Shown one piece after another: positions 16,794 to 26,490 of a stretch of DNA of 64,000 nt. This stretch comes from Rhodococcus sp. KRD162. Its GTDB lineage: Bacteria > Actinomycetota > Actinomycetes > Mycobacteriales > Mycobacteriaceae. Numbering within the stretch: position 1 is the first letter of the stretch; the number at the start of each line of letters is the position of its first letter. Where the stretch lies: positions 254,972 to 318,971 of the forward strand of contig NZ_JABFAU010000003.1 in the NCBI RefSeq assembly GCF_017168335.1, in the 5' to 3' direction. Under the pieces are notes generated by a model. It had not been told where the DNA came from, ran no database searches, and worked only from the letters and a program-made list of their open reading frames with translations. The translations under genes were made by a program, and so were the position numbers.

Positions 16794-19085
16794 GTGTCCG
16801 CTAGCTCTGTACCCACAGACACTGTCTCCAACGCCGTCGCCACCCCGGACGTCGCGCAGCCGTACAAGGAACTCGGACTCAAGGACGACGAATACGTTCG
16901 CATCAAGGAAATCCTCGGACGTCGCCCCACCGACGCCGAGTTGGCGATGTACTCGGTCATGTGGAGCGAGCATTGCTCGTACAAGTCGTCGAAGGTGCAT
17001 CTGAAGTACTTCGGCGAGACCACCACCGACGAGATGCGCAAGCCCATGCTCGCCGGGATCGGTGAGAACGCAGGCGTCGTCGACGTCGGCGACGGCTGGG
17101 CTGTCACGTTCAAGGTCGAGAGCCACAATCACCCGTCGTACGTCGAGCCTTACCAGGGCGCGGCGACGGGCGTGGGCGGCATCGTGCGCGACATCATGGC
17201 CATGGGCGCTCGCCCGATCGCCGTGATGGACCAGCTGCGGTTCGGTGCGGCCGATGCACCGGACACGCGCCGCGTCCTGAGCGGCATCGTCGCAGGCGTC
17301 GGCGGGTACGGAAACTCCCTCGGCCTACCCAACATCGGCGGCGAGACGGTGTTCGACGCCTCCTATGCGGGTAATCCGTTGCTCAACGCTCTGTGTGCCG
17401 GTGTCATGCGTGTCGAGGACATGCATCTGGCGTTCGCCTCGGGCTTGGGCAACAAGATCATTCTGTTCGGTGCGCGTACCGGGCTCGACGGCATCGGCGG
17501 GGTGTCCGTGCTTGCCTCGGAGACCTTCGACGGGGACGAGAGCGCAGGGGGCCGCAAGAAGCTGCCCGCGGTTCAGGTGGGCGATCCGTTCACCGAGAAG
17601 GTGCTCATCGAAGCGTGCCTCGAGCTGTACTCGAGCAAGCTCGTGGTCGGCATCCAGGATCTCGGTGGTGCCGGATTGTCTTGCGCCACCTCGGAACTCG
17701 CATCTGCAGGCAGTGGCGGAATGCACATCGAACTCGACAAGGTGCCGATGCGTGCCACCGGGATGACTCCCGCCGAGGTGCTCTCGAGCGAATCCCAGGA
17801 ACGTATGTGCGCGGTGGTCACCCCGGAGAACGTCGATGCGTTCATGGCCGTCTGCAAGAAATGGGATGTCCTGGCCACCGTGATCGGTGAGGTCACCGAC
17901 GGTGAGCACCTGCAGATCACCTGGCACGGCGACACCGTCGTCGATGTTCCGCCGAAGACCGTCGCGCACGAGGGCCCGGTGTACAACCGCCCGGTGCAGC
18001 GTCCGACCACGCAGGACGATCTGGTCGCGAACACCACAGCGTCGCTGACACGTCCGGGCACCCCGGACGAGCTGAGGGCGACGCTGCTGAAGATGATCGG
18101 ATCGCCGCAGCTGTGCAGCCGCCGTTTCATCACCGAGCAGTACGACCGCTACGTGCGCGGTAACACCGTCCTCGCCGAGCATGCCGATGCCGGAGTCATC
18201 CGCATCGACGAGAAGACCGGTCGCGGAATCGCTTTGGCCACCGACGCGTCGGGTCGGTACACCGCCCTCGATCCGTATCGCGGGGCGCAGCTCGCGCTCG
18301 CCGAGGCATTCCGCAACGTCGCGGTCACCGGCTCGACGCCGAAGGCCGTCACCAACTGCCTCAACTTCGGCTCGCCCGAGGACCCGGGCGTGATGTGGCA
18401 GTTCGAGCAGGCCGTACGTGGCCTGGCCGACGGCTGCGTGGCGCTCGGCATCCCGGTGACCGGGGGCAATGTCAGCTTCTACAACCAGACCGGTGCCGAG
18501 CCGATCCTGCCGACGCCTGTCGTCGGTGTTCTCGGAGTCATCGACGACGTGCACCGCCGCATCCCCACAGGTCTCGGCCTCGAACCGGGCGAGACGCTGA
18601 TTCTGCTGGGCGATACCCACGACGAGTTCGACGGATCCATCTGGGCGCAGGTGGAGCACGACCATCTCGGCGGCGTGCCGCCTCGGGTCGATCTGGCCCG
18701 TGAGCAACTGTTGGCCGATATTCTGCTCGCGTCCTCGCGCGACGGACTGATCTCTGCGGCACACGACCTGTCCGAGGGTGGCCTGGCTCAGGCCGTCGTC
18801 GAGGCAGCTCTGGCCGGCGAAACCGGTTGCCGCATCATCGTTCCCGAAGGTGCGGATCCGTTCGTGACGCTGTTCTCGGAGTCCTCGGGCCGCGTACTGG
18901 TCGCGGTCCCGCGCACCGAGGAGATCCGGTTCACCGGTATGTGCACCGCTCGCGGCCTGCCGTGGGTGCGCATCGGCGTCGTCGACGAGGGATCGGACTC
19001 CATCGAGGTACAGGGGCAGTTCTCCGTCCCGATGGCGGAGCTGCGCGAGACGTTCGAAGACACTCTTCCCAGACTTTTCGGCTGA
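16794..19085 (+). CDS. purL: Phosphoribosylformylglycinamidine synthase subunit PurL
   Basis: This 763-residue catalytic subunit of the PurSQL complex converts FGAR, ATP and ammonia to FGAM. The order of marks is: [12 protein letters not shown] with the catalytic His, [23 protein letters not shown] (ATP and substrate loop), the second AIRS-like half with [18 protein letters not shown] and [12 protein letters not shown], and [14 protein letters not shown] near the C-terminus. The length is that of the small PurL type that needs PurS and PurQ, both present upstream. It starts with GTG at 16794 after GAAGGG. It is separated from purSQ by four other genes, as in mycobacteria. Confidence 0.97.
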   Translation: MSASSVPTDTVSNAVATPDVAQPYKELGLKDDEYVRIKEILGRRPTDAELAMYSVMWSEHCSYKSSKVHLKYFGETTTDEMRKPMLAGIGENAGVVDVGDGWAVTFKVESHNHPSYVEPYQGAATGVGGIVRDIMAMGARPIAVMDQLRFGAADAPDTRRVLSGIVAGVGGYGNSLGLPNIGGETVFDASYAGNPLLNALCAGVMRVEDMHLAFASGLGNKIILFGARTGLDGIGGVSVLASETFDGDESAGGRKKLPAVQVGDPFTEKVLIEACLELYSSKLVVGIQDLGGAGLSCATSELASAGSGGMHIELDKVPMRATGMTPAEVLSSESQERMCAVVTPENVDAFMAVCKKWDVLATVIGEVTDGEHLQITWHGDTVVDVPPKTVAHEGPVYNRPVQRPTTQDDLVANTTASLTRPGTPDELRATLLKMIGSPQLCSRRFITEQYDRYVRGNTVLAEHADAGVIRIDEKTGRGIALATDASGRYTALDPYRGAQLALAEAFRNVAVTGSTPKAVTNCLNFGSPEDPGVMWQFEQAVRGLADGCVALGIPVTGGNVSFYNQTGAEPILPTPVVGVLGVIDDVHRRIPTGLGLEPGETLILLGDTHDEFDGSIWAQVEHDHLGGVPPRVDLAREQLLADILLASSRDGLISAAHDLSEGGLAQAVVEAALAGETGCRIIVPEGADPFVTLFSESSGRVLVAVPRTEEIRFTGMCTARGLPWVRIGVVDEGSDSIEVQGQFSVPMAELRETFEDTLPRLFG

Positions 19086-19237
19086 TCGAGGTGGGGGGTC
19101 GGACGTCGGTCGGGGATCGGGCATCGGATGGGCCCGGCGTCGAACGCGACGCGGCCCTCGAACAAGACCAGCATCACCGTTACCACCTGCCGTCCCTCGA
19201 ATTCTCGGTTCCCTCACCCGAGAAGCACCCGTTCGTC

Positions 19238-20914
19238 ATGTGGGCGTGGGGTCTGTTGCGTTTGGACTTCACCGGAATCGCGTTCAGCGCGCTGTTCTTC
19301 TGCTGGTCGTTGACTCCCTCGCTGCTTCCGCGCGGATGGCTGTTCCAGGGCATCATCGGCGGCATCAACGCGGCCATCGGCTACGCATTCGGTGTCGCAC
19401 TGGGGTGGGCCGTGAGTCGGTGGTGGCTGTCGTCGCGATCGTGGTGGCCGCTACCACCCGCAGTCGACCGCGCCGTCAAGGTCGCAGTGCCCGTTGCGGC
19501 GATCGCGGCCTCGATGATCATGCTGGCGGTCTCGGCGGAATGGCAGCGTGAGCTCGCCGCATTGATGAACGCCGAGGGCACCACCACGACGGGATACCTC
19601 CGAACCGGGGCACTCAGCATCGCCGTTGCGGCTCTGCTCATTTCGGTGTGGCGGGTGCTGCGCGACCTCGTTCGACTGCTGGCCCGTCAGCTCAATCGCA
19701 TCGTGAAGATGCCGCGGGAAGTGGCCAACGCGCTGGGCGTCGTTCTTCTGGTCGTGCTGGTCGTGGCTCTGGTCCAAGGTGTGCTGCTGCGTGCGGTCTC
19801 CGAGGTGACCAATTCGGTGTTCAGTCTGCAGAACGACGAAACCCGGGACGGCGCAGAGCAACCCACAGTGGACGAGCGATCGGGCAGTCCGAACTCGTTT
19901 GCTCCCTGGGACACTCTGGGCTTCGAGGGCAGGAACTTCGTCTCCAGCGGTCTGCGCGCCGACGAGATGGAACGGGCCACGGGGCGTCCGAGCCGCGAGC
20001 CCATACGGGCCTATGCCGGTCTGGAAACGGCACCGACCCAGGCCGAGCGACTCGACATCGTCGTTGCGGAACTCGAGCGCACCGGTGCGTTCCAACGCGC
20101 GGCGCTCGTCGTCGTACCGACCACGGGCACCGGGTGGGTCAACCCCACCGCCATCGAGGCCGAGGAGCTCATGTTCGACGGCGATGTGGCCACCGTCGCG
20201 TCGCAGTATTCCTATCTGCCGAGCTGGATTTCGTTCCTCGCCGAGGGCGACAAAGCCGCGCAGGCAGGAAAGGCGCTGATCGACAAGGTCCATGCTCGGT
20301 GGCTGCAGGAGCCGGAGGACACTCGCCCCAAGTTCTACGTCTACGGCGAAAGCCTCGGAACGAAGGCAGGGGAGGGCGCGTTCGACGGCCTGGCCGACAT
20401 CCGAGCCACCACCGACGGAGTGCTGTGGGTGGGACCGCCGAACGACAATCGCATCTGGCGGCAGTTCGTCACCCGACGCGATCCGGGAACTCCGGAAGTT
20501 CGGCCGGTGTACTCCGATGGCCTGACGGTCCGATTCGCCGACAATTCCTCGGGCATCCCGCCGGAGGATCAGCCCTGGTTCGAGCCGCGGATCCTCTACG
20601 TCCAGCACGCCTCGGATCCGGTGGTCTGGTGGTCACCCGATCTGCTCTTCGAACGTCCCGATTGGCTGTCCGAACCGCCCGGGCCGGACCGACTGCCCAG
20701 CATGCGGTGGTTCCCGATCGTGACGTTCTGGCAGGTGGCCGCCGATCTCACCAATGCCGCGGGCGTTCCCGACGGTCACGGCCACAACTACGGAACCCTC
20801 GTGCTCGACGGCTGGGTGGCGGTCGCGGCACCGGAGGGCTGGACCGATCGTGACACCGAGCGCGTTCGTGGGGTCATCGAAGAATTCGCCGGCCGCGACG
20901 GTCCCGAGAAGTGA
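19238..20914 (+). CDS. Membrane alpha/beta-hydrolase (Abhydrolase_9 type)
   Basis: The 558-residue protein has an N-terminal membrane domain of about five segments (DFTGIAFSALFFCWSLTPSLLPR to LGVVLLVVLVVALVQGVLLRAVSE, residues 9-195) and an extracellular or peripheral alpha/beta-hydrolase domain with YVYGESLGTKAGEGAF, a GxSxG-like nucleophile elbow (GESLG). Proteins of this layout are actinobacterial conserved membrane hydrolases of unknown substrate, possibly acting on envelope lipids. The start is uncertain: the ATG at 19238 follows GAGAAG, while an in-frame GTG at 19091 directly after the purL stop would add 49 hydrophilic residues. Its stop overlaps the CPBP gene start (GTGA). Confidence 0.72.
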   Translation: MWAWGLLRLDFTGIAFSALFFCWSLTPSLLPRGWLFQGIIGGINAAIGYAFGVALGWAVSRWWLSSRSWWPLPPAVDRAVKVAVPVAAIAASMIMLAVSAEWQRELAALMNAEGTTTTGYLRTGALSIAVAALLISVWRVLRDLVRLLARQLNRIVKMPREVANALGVVLLVVLVVALVQGVLLRAVSEVTNSVFSLQNDETRDGAEQPTVDERSGSPNSFAPWDTLGFEGRNFVSSGLRADEMERATGRPSREPIRAYAGLETAPTQAERLDIVVAELERTGAFQRAALVVVPTTGTGWVNPTAIEAEELMFDGDVATVASQYSYLPSWISFLAEGDKAAQAGKALIDKVHARWLQEPEDTRPKFYVYGESLGTKAGEGAFDGLADIRATTDGVLWVGPPNDNRIWRQFVTRRDPGTPEVRPVYSDGLTVRFADNSSGIPPEDQPWFEPRILYVQHASDPVVWWSPDLLFERPDWLSEPPGPDRLPSMRWFPIVTFWQVAADLTNAAGVPDGHGHNYGTLVLDGWVAVAAPEGWTDRDTERVRGVIEEFAGRDGPEK

Positions 20915-21507
20915 GAATCACCGCGACCGTCATCGGACTGTCGACGACCGCATGGAGCACCGTCGTCCTGCCCTCGGTAGGACTCGGAGCTCGCGGCCGT
21001 GCGGTGGCCAACGCCTCGTTCGCAGTCGGCATCGCTGCCCTCAGCGGGTCGAGCGCCGAGCAACTCGGCCTACGCAACACCGCTCGCGGGCTGAAGTGGG
21101 GCGCTGCGGCGGCGGCAGTTCCGGTGCTCGGCTCGGTCGTCGTCGCTGCGATTCCGGCGTTGCGTCGACGGGTCCGGCCATCCGAGGAGGACCTCGCCGA
21201 GTGGGTTCTGTTTCGGATCCCGGTGGGAACGGTGCTCACCGAGGAGTTGCTGTTCCGCGGGGTGCTCGACGCCGCCTCGCCCGCCCTGTCGCCGATCTTC
21301 TTCGGGATGTGGCATATTCACCCGGCCCGCGCCGCGGGCGACCCGGTGATCGCAACGGTGGCTGCGACGACCGCAGCCGGTCTCGTCTTCTCGTGGCTAC
21401 GGGCCCGCAGCCACAGTGTGCTGGCCCCTGCGCTGCTGCATTACGCACTGAATGCGAGCGGGGCCGTGTTGGCGCATCTCGCCGTGAACGACAGGAACGA
21501 GCCGTGA
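20911..21507 (+). CDS. CPBP family intramembrane metalloprotease
   Basis: The 198-residue membrane protein carries the CPBP (Abi/CAAX-like) motifs: EELLFRG (Glu111, Glu112, Arg116), FFGMWHIHP (residues 131-138) and LLHYALN near residue 180. Together these form the intramembrane metal site. About five to six membrane segments are visible. Family members cleave prenylated or other membrane peptides, and in bacteria many have roles in bacteriocin immunity or unknown processing. The GTG start at 20911 overlaps the hydrolase stop by 4 bp, so the two are coupled. The target is unknown. Confidence 0.8.
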   Translation: MRITATVIGLSTTAWSTVVLPSVGLGARGRAVANASFAVGIAALSGSSAEQLGLRNTARGLKWGAAAAAVPVLGSVVVAAIPALRRRVRPSEEDLAEWVLFRIPVGTVLTEELLFRGVLDAASPALSPIFFGMWHIHPARAAGDPVIATVAATTAAGLVFSWLRARSHSVLAPALLHYALNASGAVLAHLAVNDRNEP

Positions 21508-21526
21508 ACGACGGGAACGAGAGATA

Positions 21527-21913
21527 GTGCCGCCCCACAAGGAAGTGAGCCCCGCCGAGGTACGCGAGGCCGTGTTGGCGGTCGGGGACTGGATCAAGGG
21601 CCAGGCCGATGCACCGGCTCGCGCCCGGATCGCCGCGGCGGTGCGTACCAGCGCCAGAACGTTGGGCCAGAATGCGCCAGGATCCTCGGTGGAGGTCCGA
21701 GTGCCGCCGTTCGTCGCGGTGCAGTGCATCGTAGGGCCGCGTCATACGCGGGGAACCCCGCCCAATGTGGTCGAAACGGACGCGCTGACCTGGCTGCAGG
21801 TGGTGACCGGAATCCGTGATTTCGCCGACGCTCTTGCCGACGGATCGATCGATGCCTCGGGCAACCGGGCAGCCGAGGTCGGCCGCTGGTTGCCGCTGCT
21901 GTCCATCGAGTGA
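21527..21913 (+). CDS. Sterol carrier (SCP)-like family protein
   Basis: The 128-residue cytoplasmic protein resembles the Rv0807-type bacterial SCP orthologue, always found just upstream of purF in this lineage. There are no catalytic motifs. The sequence has a hydrophobic strand pair (SSVEVRVPPFVAVQCIVG) followed by TPPNVVETDALTWLQVVTGIRDFADALADG, a region with the SCP2-type alpha/beta pattern. The start is the GTG at 21527. It may bind a small hydrophobic ligand. Conserved synteny with purF is the strongest argument that it is a real gene. Confidence 0.7.
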   Translation: MPPHKEVSPAEVREAVLAVGDWIKGQADAPARARIAAAVRTSARTLGQNAPGSSVEVRVPPFVAVQCIVGPRHTRGTPPNVVETDALTWLQVVTGIRDFADALADGSIDASGNRAAEVGRWLPLLSIE

Positions 21914-22002
21914 GCCTGCCCGATATCCGGGCGAATCGGTCACCTGTTCACCTCTCGGGAATCTGCCGTCCACACGATGCGGCTACTGCGGTCGTGTGCC
22001 AG

Positions 22003-22008
22003 TAGACT
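22003..22008 (+). promoter_or_regulatory. -10 element (TAGACT) of purF
   Basis: Another TAGACTC heptamer lies about 45 bp upstream of the purF start codon. There is no -35 hexamer of note. Confidence 0.4.
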
Positions 22009-22050
22009 CGGGCGCGGCCCCCCGCCCCGTCCCCCAAGGGAGCAATGCCC

Positions 22051-23613
22051 GTGACCAACGCCGATTTGTCGGTCGACAGTCCGAATCTTCTGCTAGGCAC
22101 ACCCCTCGACGAACCCGAGACCGAGCCACGCGAAGAATGTGGAGTGTTCGGAGTCTGGGCACCGGGCGAGGATGTGGCCAAACTCTCGTATTACGGCCTG
22201 TATGCACTGCAGCACCGCGGCCAGGAAGCAGCCGGAATCGCGGTGTCCGACGGTTCCCAGGTGCTGGTGTTCAAGGACCTCGGCCTCGTCAGTCAGGTGT
22301 TCGACGAGCAGACGCTCGGAGCGATGCCCGGGCACGTGGCCATCGGGCACTGCCGCTACTCCACCAGCGGTTCGGTGACGTGGGAGAACGCGCAGCCGAT
22401 CTTCCGCACCACACCTGCGGGTACCGGGATTGCGCTCGGCCACAACGGAAATCTCGTGAATTTCGCGGAGCTCGCCACCAAGGCCCGCGAGGCGGGCCTG
22501 ATCAGCGATCGGCTGCAGGGAAATGGCACCTCGGATTCCGATGTGGTGACGGCGCTGATGGCGCACAAGGCGGCCGATTGCACCGTCGAGCAGGCGGCGA
22601 TGGAGTTGCTGCCGCAGCTCAAAGGTGCGTTCTGTTTGACGTTCATGGACGAGCACACCCTGTACGCGGCGCGTGATCCGCACGGCGTTCGGCCGCTGTG
22701 CCTCGGCCGCCTCGACCGCGGTTGGGTGGTCGCCAGCGAAACCGCTGCCCTCGACATCGTCGGTGCTGCGTTCGTCCGCGATATCGAGCCCGGTGAGCTG
22801 CTGGCGATCGATGCCGATGGCGTTCGCTCCTCACGTTTCGCCGCACCCGAGCCCAAGGGGTGCGTCTTCGAGTACGTGTATCTGGCCCGGCCCGACAGTG
22901 TGATCGCGGGGCGTTCGGTGCACTCCACTCGCGTCGAGATCGGACGACGCCTCGCGAAGGAACATCCGGCCGAGGGCGATCTGGTGATTCCGGTGCCCGA
23001 GAGCGGAACTCCGGCAGCGGTCGGTTTCGCCCAGGGGTCCGGTATTCCTTACGGCCAGGGGCTGATGAAGAACGCGTACGTGGGCCGCACGTTCATTCAA
23101 CCGTCACAGACCATCCGCCAGCTCGGCATCCGGCTCAAGCTCAATCCTCTCAAAGAGGTCATTCGGGGCAAAAGGCTGGTGGTGGTGGACGATTCGATCG
23201 TCCGCGGCAACACTCAGCGCGCGCTGATCCGGATGCTGCGAGAAGCGGGCGCACTCGAGATTCACGTACGCATCGCCTCCCCGCCGGTGCGCTGGCCGTG
23301 CTTCTACGGCATCGACTTCGCTTCTCCCGCAGAGCTGATCGCCAACGGCGTCGAATCCGAGGACGGCATTCTCGAGGGCGTTCGGCAGGCGATCGGTGCC
23401 GATTCGTTGGGGTACATCTCCATCGACGGCATGATCGCGGCGTCGGAACAGCCCGAATCGCGGCTGTGCGCAGCGTGTTTCACCGGCAAGTACCCCATCG
23501 ATCTGCCTGCCGACAACGCGCTCGGCAAACACGTTCTCGAGGGCCTGCTGGCCTCGGCGGCCGGGCAGCCTGTGGACAACGACGCGAACGTGAGCGCTCT
23601 CAGTCGTCCCTGA
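22051..23613 (+). CDS. purF: Amidophosphoribosyltransferase
   Basis: This enzyme catalyses the first committed step of purine synthesis: PRPP plus glutamine to phosphoribosylamine. A short propeptide ends at REECGVFG, whose Cys becomes the N-terminal nucleophile after cleavage. HRGQEAAGIAV and GHNGNLVN mark the glutaminase domain, VVVDDSIVRGNT the PRPP loop, and RLCAACFTGKYP part of the 4Fe-4S ligand set of B. subtilis-type PurF. The GTG at 22051 is preferred because AAGGGAG ends 8 nt before it; an in-frame ATG at 22045 would leave only 2 nt spacing. The protein has 520 residues. Confidence 0.96.
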   Translation: MTNADLSVDSPNLLLGTPLDEPETEPREECGVFGVWAPGEDVAKLSYYGLYALQHRGQEAAGIAVSDGSQVLVFKDLGLVSQVFDEQTLGAMPGHVAIGHCRYSTSGSVTWENAQPIFRTTPAGTGIALGHNGNLVNFAELATKAREAGLISDRLQGNGTSDSDVVTALMAHKAADCTVEQAAMELLPQLKGAFCLTFMDEHTLYAARDPHGVRPLCLGRLDRGWVVASETAALDIVGAAFVRDIEPGELLAIDADGVRSSRFAAPEPKGCVFEYVYLARPDSVIAGRSVHSTRVEIGRRLAKEHPAEGDLVIPVPESGTPAAVGFAQGSGIPYGQGLMKNAYVGRTFIQPSQTIRQLGIRLKLNPLKEVIRGKRLVVVDDSIVRGNTQRALIRMLREAGALEIHVRIASPPVRWPCFYGIDFASPAELIANGVESEDGILEGVRQAIGADSLGYISIDGMIAASEQPESRLCAACFTGKYPIDLPADNALGKHVLEGLLASAAGQPVDNDANVSALSRP

Positions 23614-23726
23614 GCTGGGTTTTTCCGATACGGAACAGCGGGGTTTTCTCAATGCCACATATTCGAAACAGTCCATCGGTACTGTCCCGAGTTACATAGG
23701 ACACACCGAATTGGATAGAGGCTCAG

Positions 23727-25394
23727 ATGACCCTGTCGCCCGACGACGGACGCATGCAGCGCTACAGCGCCGCATCGAGGACAGCCGCGCGTAAGCACGG
23801 CAAGAAGACCGCTGCAGTGGCAGCACTGTCGGTACTTGCACTGACCGCCGCAGCCTGCGGTTCGGGACGCACCGACGCCGGTGGATCCGGCGACAGCGGC
23901 GGCGAGACCATCACGGTCGGTACCACCGACCAGGTGACCTCGCTGGATCCGGCGGGCTCGTACGACAACGGCTCGTTCATGCTGATGAATCAGGTTTATC
24001 CCTTCCTGATGAACTTCGCGCCGGGCAGCTCCGAGCTCGAGCCCGATATCGCCGAGAGCTGCGATTTCGCGGAGCCGACCGTGTACAAGTGCACGCTCAA
24101 AGATGATCTGAAATTCGCGAACGGCAACCCGTTGACGAGCGAGAGCGTGAAGTTCTCCTTCGATCGCGTGGTGGCCATCAACGATCCCAACGGGCCCGCA
24201 TCGCTGTTGACGAACCTCGACAGCGTCGCCACACCGGACGAGAAGACCGTCGAGTTCACCCTGAAGTCCGCCAACGACCAGACCTTCCCGCAGATTCTCG
24301 CTACTCCGGCAGGGCCGATCGTCGACCAGACCGTGTTCCCGGCGGACAAGGTCCTCGACGACGACGCCATCGTGGCGGCTACTCCGTTCGCCGGTCCGTA
24401 CTCGATCTCGAGTTACGCCAAGAACTCCCTTGTCAGTTTCACCGCGAACGGTGACTACAACGGCATCCTCGGAACGCCGAAGACCTCATCGATCAACGCG
24501 AAGTACTACACCAGCTCGGACAATCTCAAGCTGGACGTGCAGAACAAGGCGATCGACGTCGCCTGGCGTTCGCTGACGCCGACCGATATCGAATCTCTCG
24601 GCGGCGTCGACGGTCTGACGGTGCACGAGGGCCCCGGCGGCGAAACGCGCTACATGGTCTTCAACTTGGACACGATGCCCGGCAACACTCCCGAGCAGAA
24701 GTTGGCCGTCCGCAAGGCGATTGCGTCCTCGGTGGATCGTCAGGCGCTGTCGGACGGTGTGTACAAGGGCACCTACACTCCGCTCTACTCCGTGGTTCCC
24801 ACCGGCCTAGCCGGCGCGAACACCGCGTACGGCGATGTGTACGGCACGACGCCCAACCGCGACGAGGCAGCAGGTTTCCTCTCTGCAGCAGGTGTCGCCA
24901 CCCCGGTTCAGGTCAACCTGCAGTACAACCCGGACCACTACGGTTCGAGCTCGAGCGAGGAATACGCCGCGATCAAGAACCAGCTCGACTCGACCGGCCT
25001 GTTCGATGTGAACCTGCAGTCCACCGAATGGAGCACGTACACCAAGGAACGCGTCGCCGACGCATACCCGGTGTACCAGCTCGGTTGGTTCCCGGACTAC
25101 CCCGATGCGGACAACTACCTGACGCCGTTCTTCGCGCCGGACAACTTCCTGCAGTCGCACTTCGAGAGCCCGGAGATCACCTCACTCCTCGATCTCGAGC
25201 GCACCACCGCGGACGAGAATGCTCGGATGCAGATCATCGGACAGATCCAGAACGAACTCGCGACGAACTTCCTGCCGACCCTTCCGCTGTTGGAAGGCAA
25301 GCAGATCGCCGTGGCCACCGACTCGATCAGTGGTGTGGACGAGACCCTCGACGCCTCGTTCAAGTTCCGGTTCGTCACGCTCGCCAAGAGCTGA
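23727..25394 (+). CDS. ABC transporter substrate-binding lipoprotein (family 5)
   Basis: The 555-residue solute-binding protein belongs to the oligopeptide/dipeptide/nickel family. After a basic stretch and hydrophobic core (VAALSVLALTAAAC) Cys44 is the likely lipidation site, anchoring the protein outside the membrane. The mature part has the signature ITVGTTDQVTSLDPAGSYDN start and NLDTMPGNTPEQKLAVRKAI of family 5 binding proteins. An AGAGG sequence precedes the ATG. It is the first gene of a four-gene operon encoding a complete importer for a peptide-like or other small solute, placed between purF and purM. Confidence 0.88.
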   Translation: MTLSPDDGRMQRYSAASRTAARKHGKKTAAVAALSVLALTAAACGSGRTDAGGSGDSGGETITVGTTDQVTSLDPAGSYDNGSFMLMNQVYPFLMNFAPGSSELEPDIAESCDFAEPTVYKCTLKDDLKFANGNPLTSESVKFSFDRVVAINDPNGPASLLTNLDSVATPDEKTVEFTLKSANDQTFPQILATPAGPIVDQTVFPADKVLDDDAIVAATPFAGPYSISSYAKNSLVSFTANGDYNGILGTPKTSSINAKYYTSSDNLKLDVQNKAIDVAWRSLTPTDIESLGGVDGLTVHEGPGGETRYMVFNLDTMPGNTPEQKLAVRKAIASSVDRQALSDGVYKGTYTPLYSVVPTGLAGANTAYGDVYGTTPNRDEAAGFLSAAGVATPVQVNLQYNPDHYGSSSSEEYAAIKNQLDSTGLFDVNLQSTEWSTYTKERVADAYPVYQLGWFPDYPDADNYLTPFFAPDNFLQSHFESPEITSLLDLERTTADENARMQIIGQIQNELATNFLPTLPLLEGKQIAVATDSISGVDETLDASFKFRFVTLAKS

Positions 25395-25398
25395 ACCG

Positions 25399-26490
25399 GT
25401 GCCCACTACCGACAGCACCACGGTAGCGGGCGAGAAGCACGCACAGCAGGCGAGCGCGCCGTCCCGATACGGCGCGCTCGCCCGCTATCTCGGAATCAGG
25501 TTTCTGCTGATCATCCCGACTGCTTGGATTCTCGTCACCGTCGTCTTCTTTCTCATGCGGGTGATCGGTGATCCGATCACCGCCGCTCTCGGCGGCCGTT
25601 TGCCCGCCGAACAGATTGCCCAGCGCAAGGCAGAGGCCGGCTACGATCGGCCGATTCTGACCCAGTACTGGGAATACCTGACCGGTTTGCTGCGCGGCGA
25701 CTTCGGCCGGTCCGCCACCGACAACCGAGCGATCAGCGATGTATTGCTCGTCAACGGGGCCGCCACGTTGGAGCTGGCCTTCTGGGCCTTGCTGGTCGCG
25801 TTCGCGGTCGGAATCCCGCTCGGCTTCTTCGCCGCGACCCATCGCGATCGATTCGGAGACGCCTCGCTGCGGATCTTCGCGATCCTGGCGTACGCCGCCC
25901 CGGTGTTCTTCGTCGGCATGCTGCTCAAGTTGCTGTTCGCGGTCAAGCTCGGCTGGTTGCCCGTCGCCGGTCGAGCCAGCACCAATGTCGAACTGGCACT
26001 GCAGAACGTCTCGCCCAAGACCAACATTCTGATAGTCGATTCCTTCCTCTACGGGGACACCGGCTACACCATCGATGTACTCGAACACGCCGTGTTACCC
26101 GCCCTGGCGCTCGGCCTGCTCACCGCCGGTGTCTTCCTGAGGCTGGTGCGCGTCAACCTGATTCAGACGTTGCAGGCACCGTTCGTCGATGCTGCACGTG
26201 CTCGCGGACTCGGCGACGGCACCGTGACGCGCCGCCATGCGTTCCGCAACGCGATGATTCCCATCGTCACCGTCATCGGCCTGCAGATAGCCGTACTACT
26301 GGGAGGTGCGGTCCTCACCGAGACGACCTTCGAGTGGCAGGGGTTGGGATACGAACTCGCCCGTTACCTGCAGGCCCGCGATTTCGTTGCGGTGCAGGGC
26401 ATCGTGACGTTCCTGGCCGTGGTGGTTGCAGTGGTGAGCTTCTTCACCGACGCGATCGTCGCCCTCATCGACCCGAGAGTGAGGTTCTGA
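25399..26490 (+). CDS. ABC transporter permease (DppB-like)
   Basis: The 363-residue inner-membrane permease has six membrane segments. It starts with a polar 30-residue tail, then FLLIIPTAWILVTVVFFLMRV, and carries the DppB-type EAA loop region VDAARARGLGDGTVTRRHAFRNAMIPIV that contacts the ATPase. GYDRPILTQYWEYLTGLLRGDFG is the periplasmic part typical of the family. The GTG start at 25399 is only 4 bp past the binding-protein stop, and its stop overlaps the next permease (TGATG). Confidence 0.88.
   Translation: MPTTDSTTVAGEKHAQQASAPSRYGALARYLGIRFLLIIPTAWILVTVVFFLMRVIGDPITAALGGRLPAEQIAQRKAEAGYDRPILTQYWEYLTGLLRGDFGRSATDNRAISDVLLVNGAATLELAFWALLVAFAVGIPLGFFAATHRDRFGDASLRIFAILAYAAPVFFVGMLLKLLFAVKLGWLPVAGRASTNVELALQNVSPKTNILIVDSFLYGDTGYTIDVLEHAVLPALALGLLTAGVFLRLVRVNLIQTLQAPFVDAARARGLGDGTVTRRHAFRNAMIPIVTVIGLQIAVLLGGAVLTETTFEWQGLGYELARYLQARDFVAVQGIVTFLAVVVAVVSFFTDAIVALIDPRVRF

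Noticed and set aside
17325..19217. 630-codon open frame antisense to purL
   Set aside because: Lies entirely opposite purL, has no recognisable domain, and its composition follows the purL codon positions.
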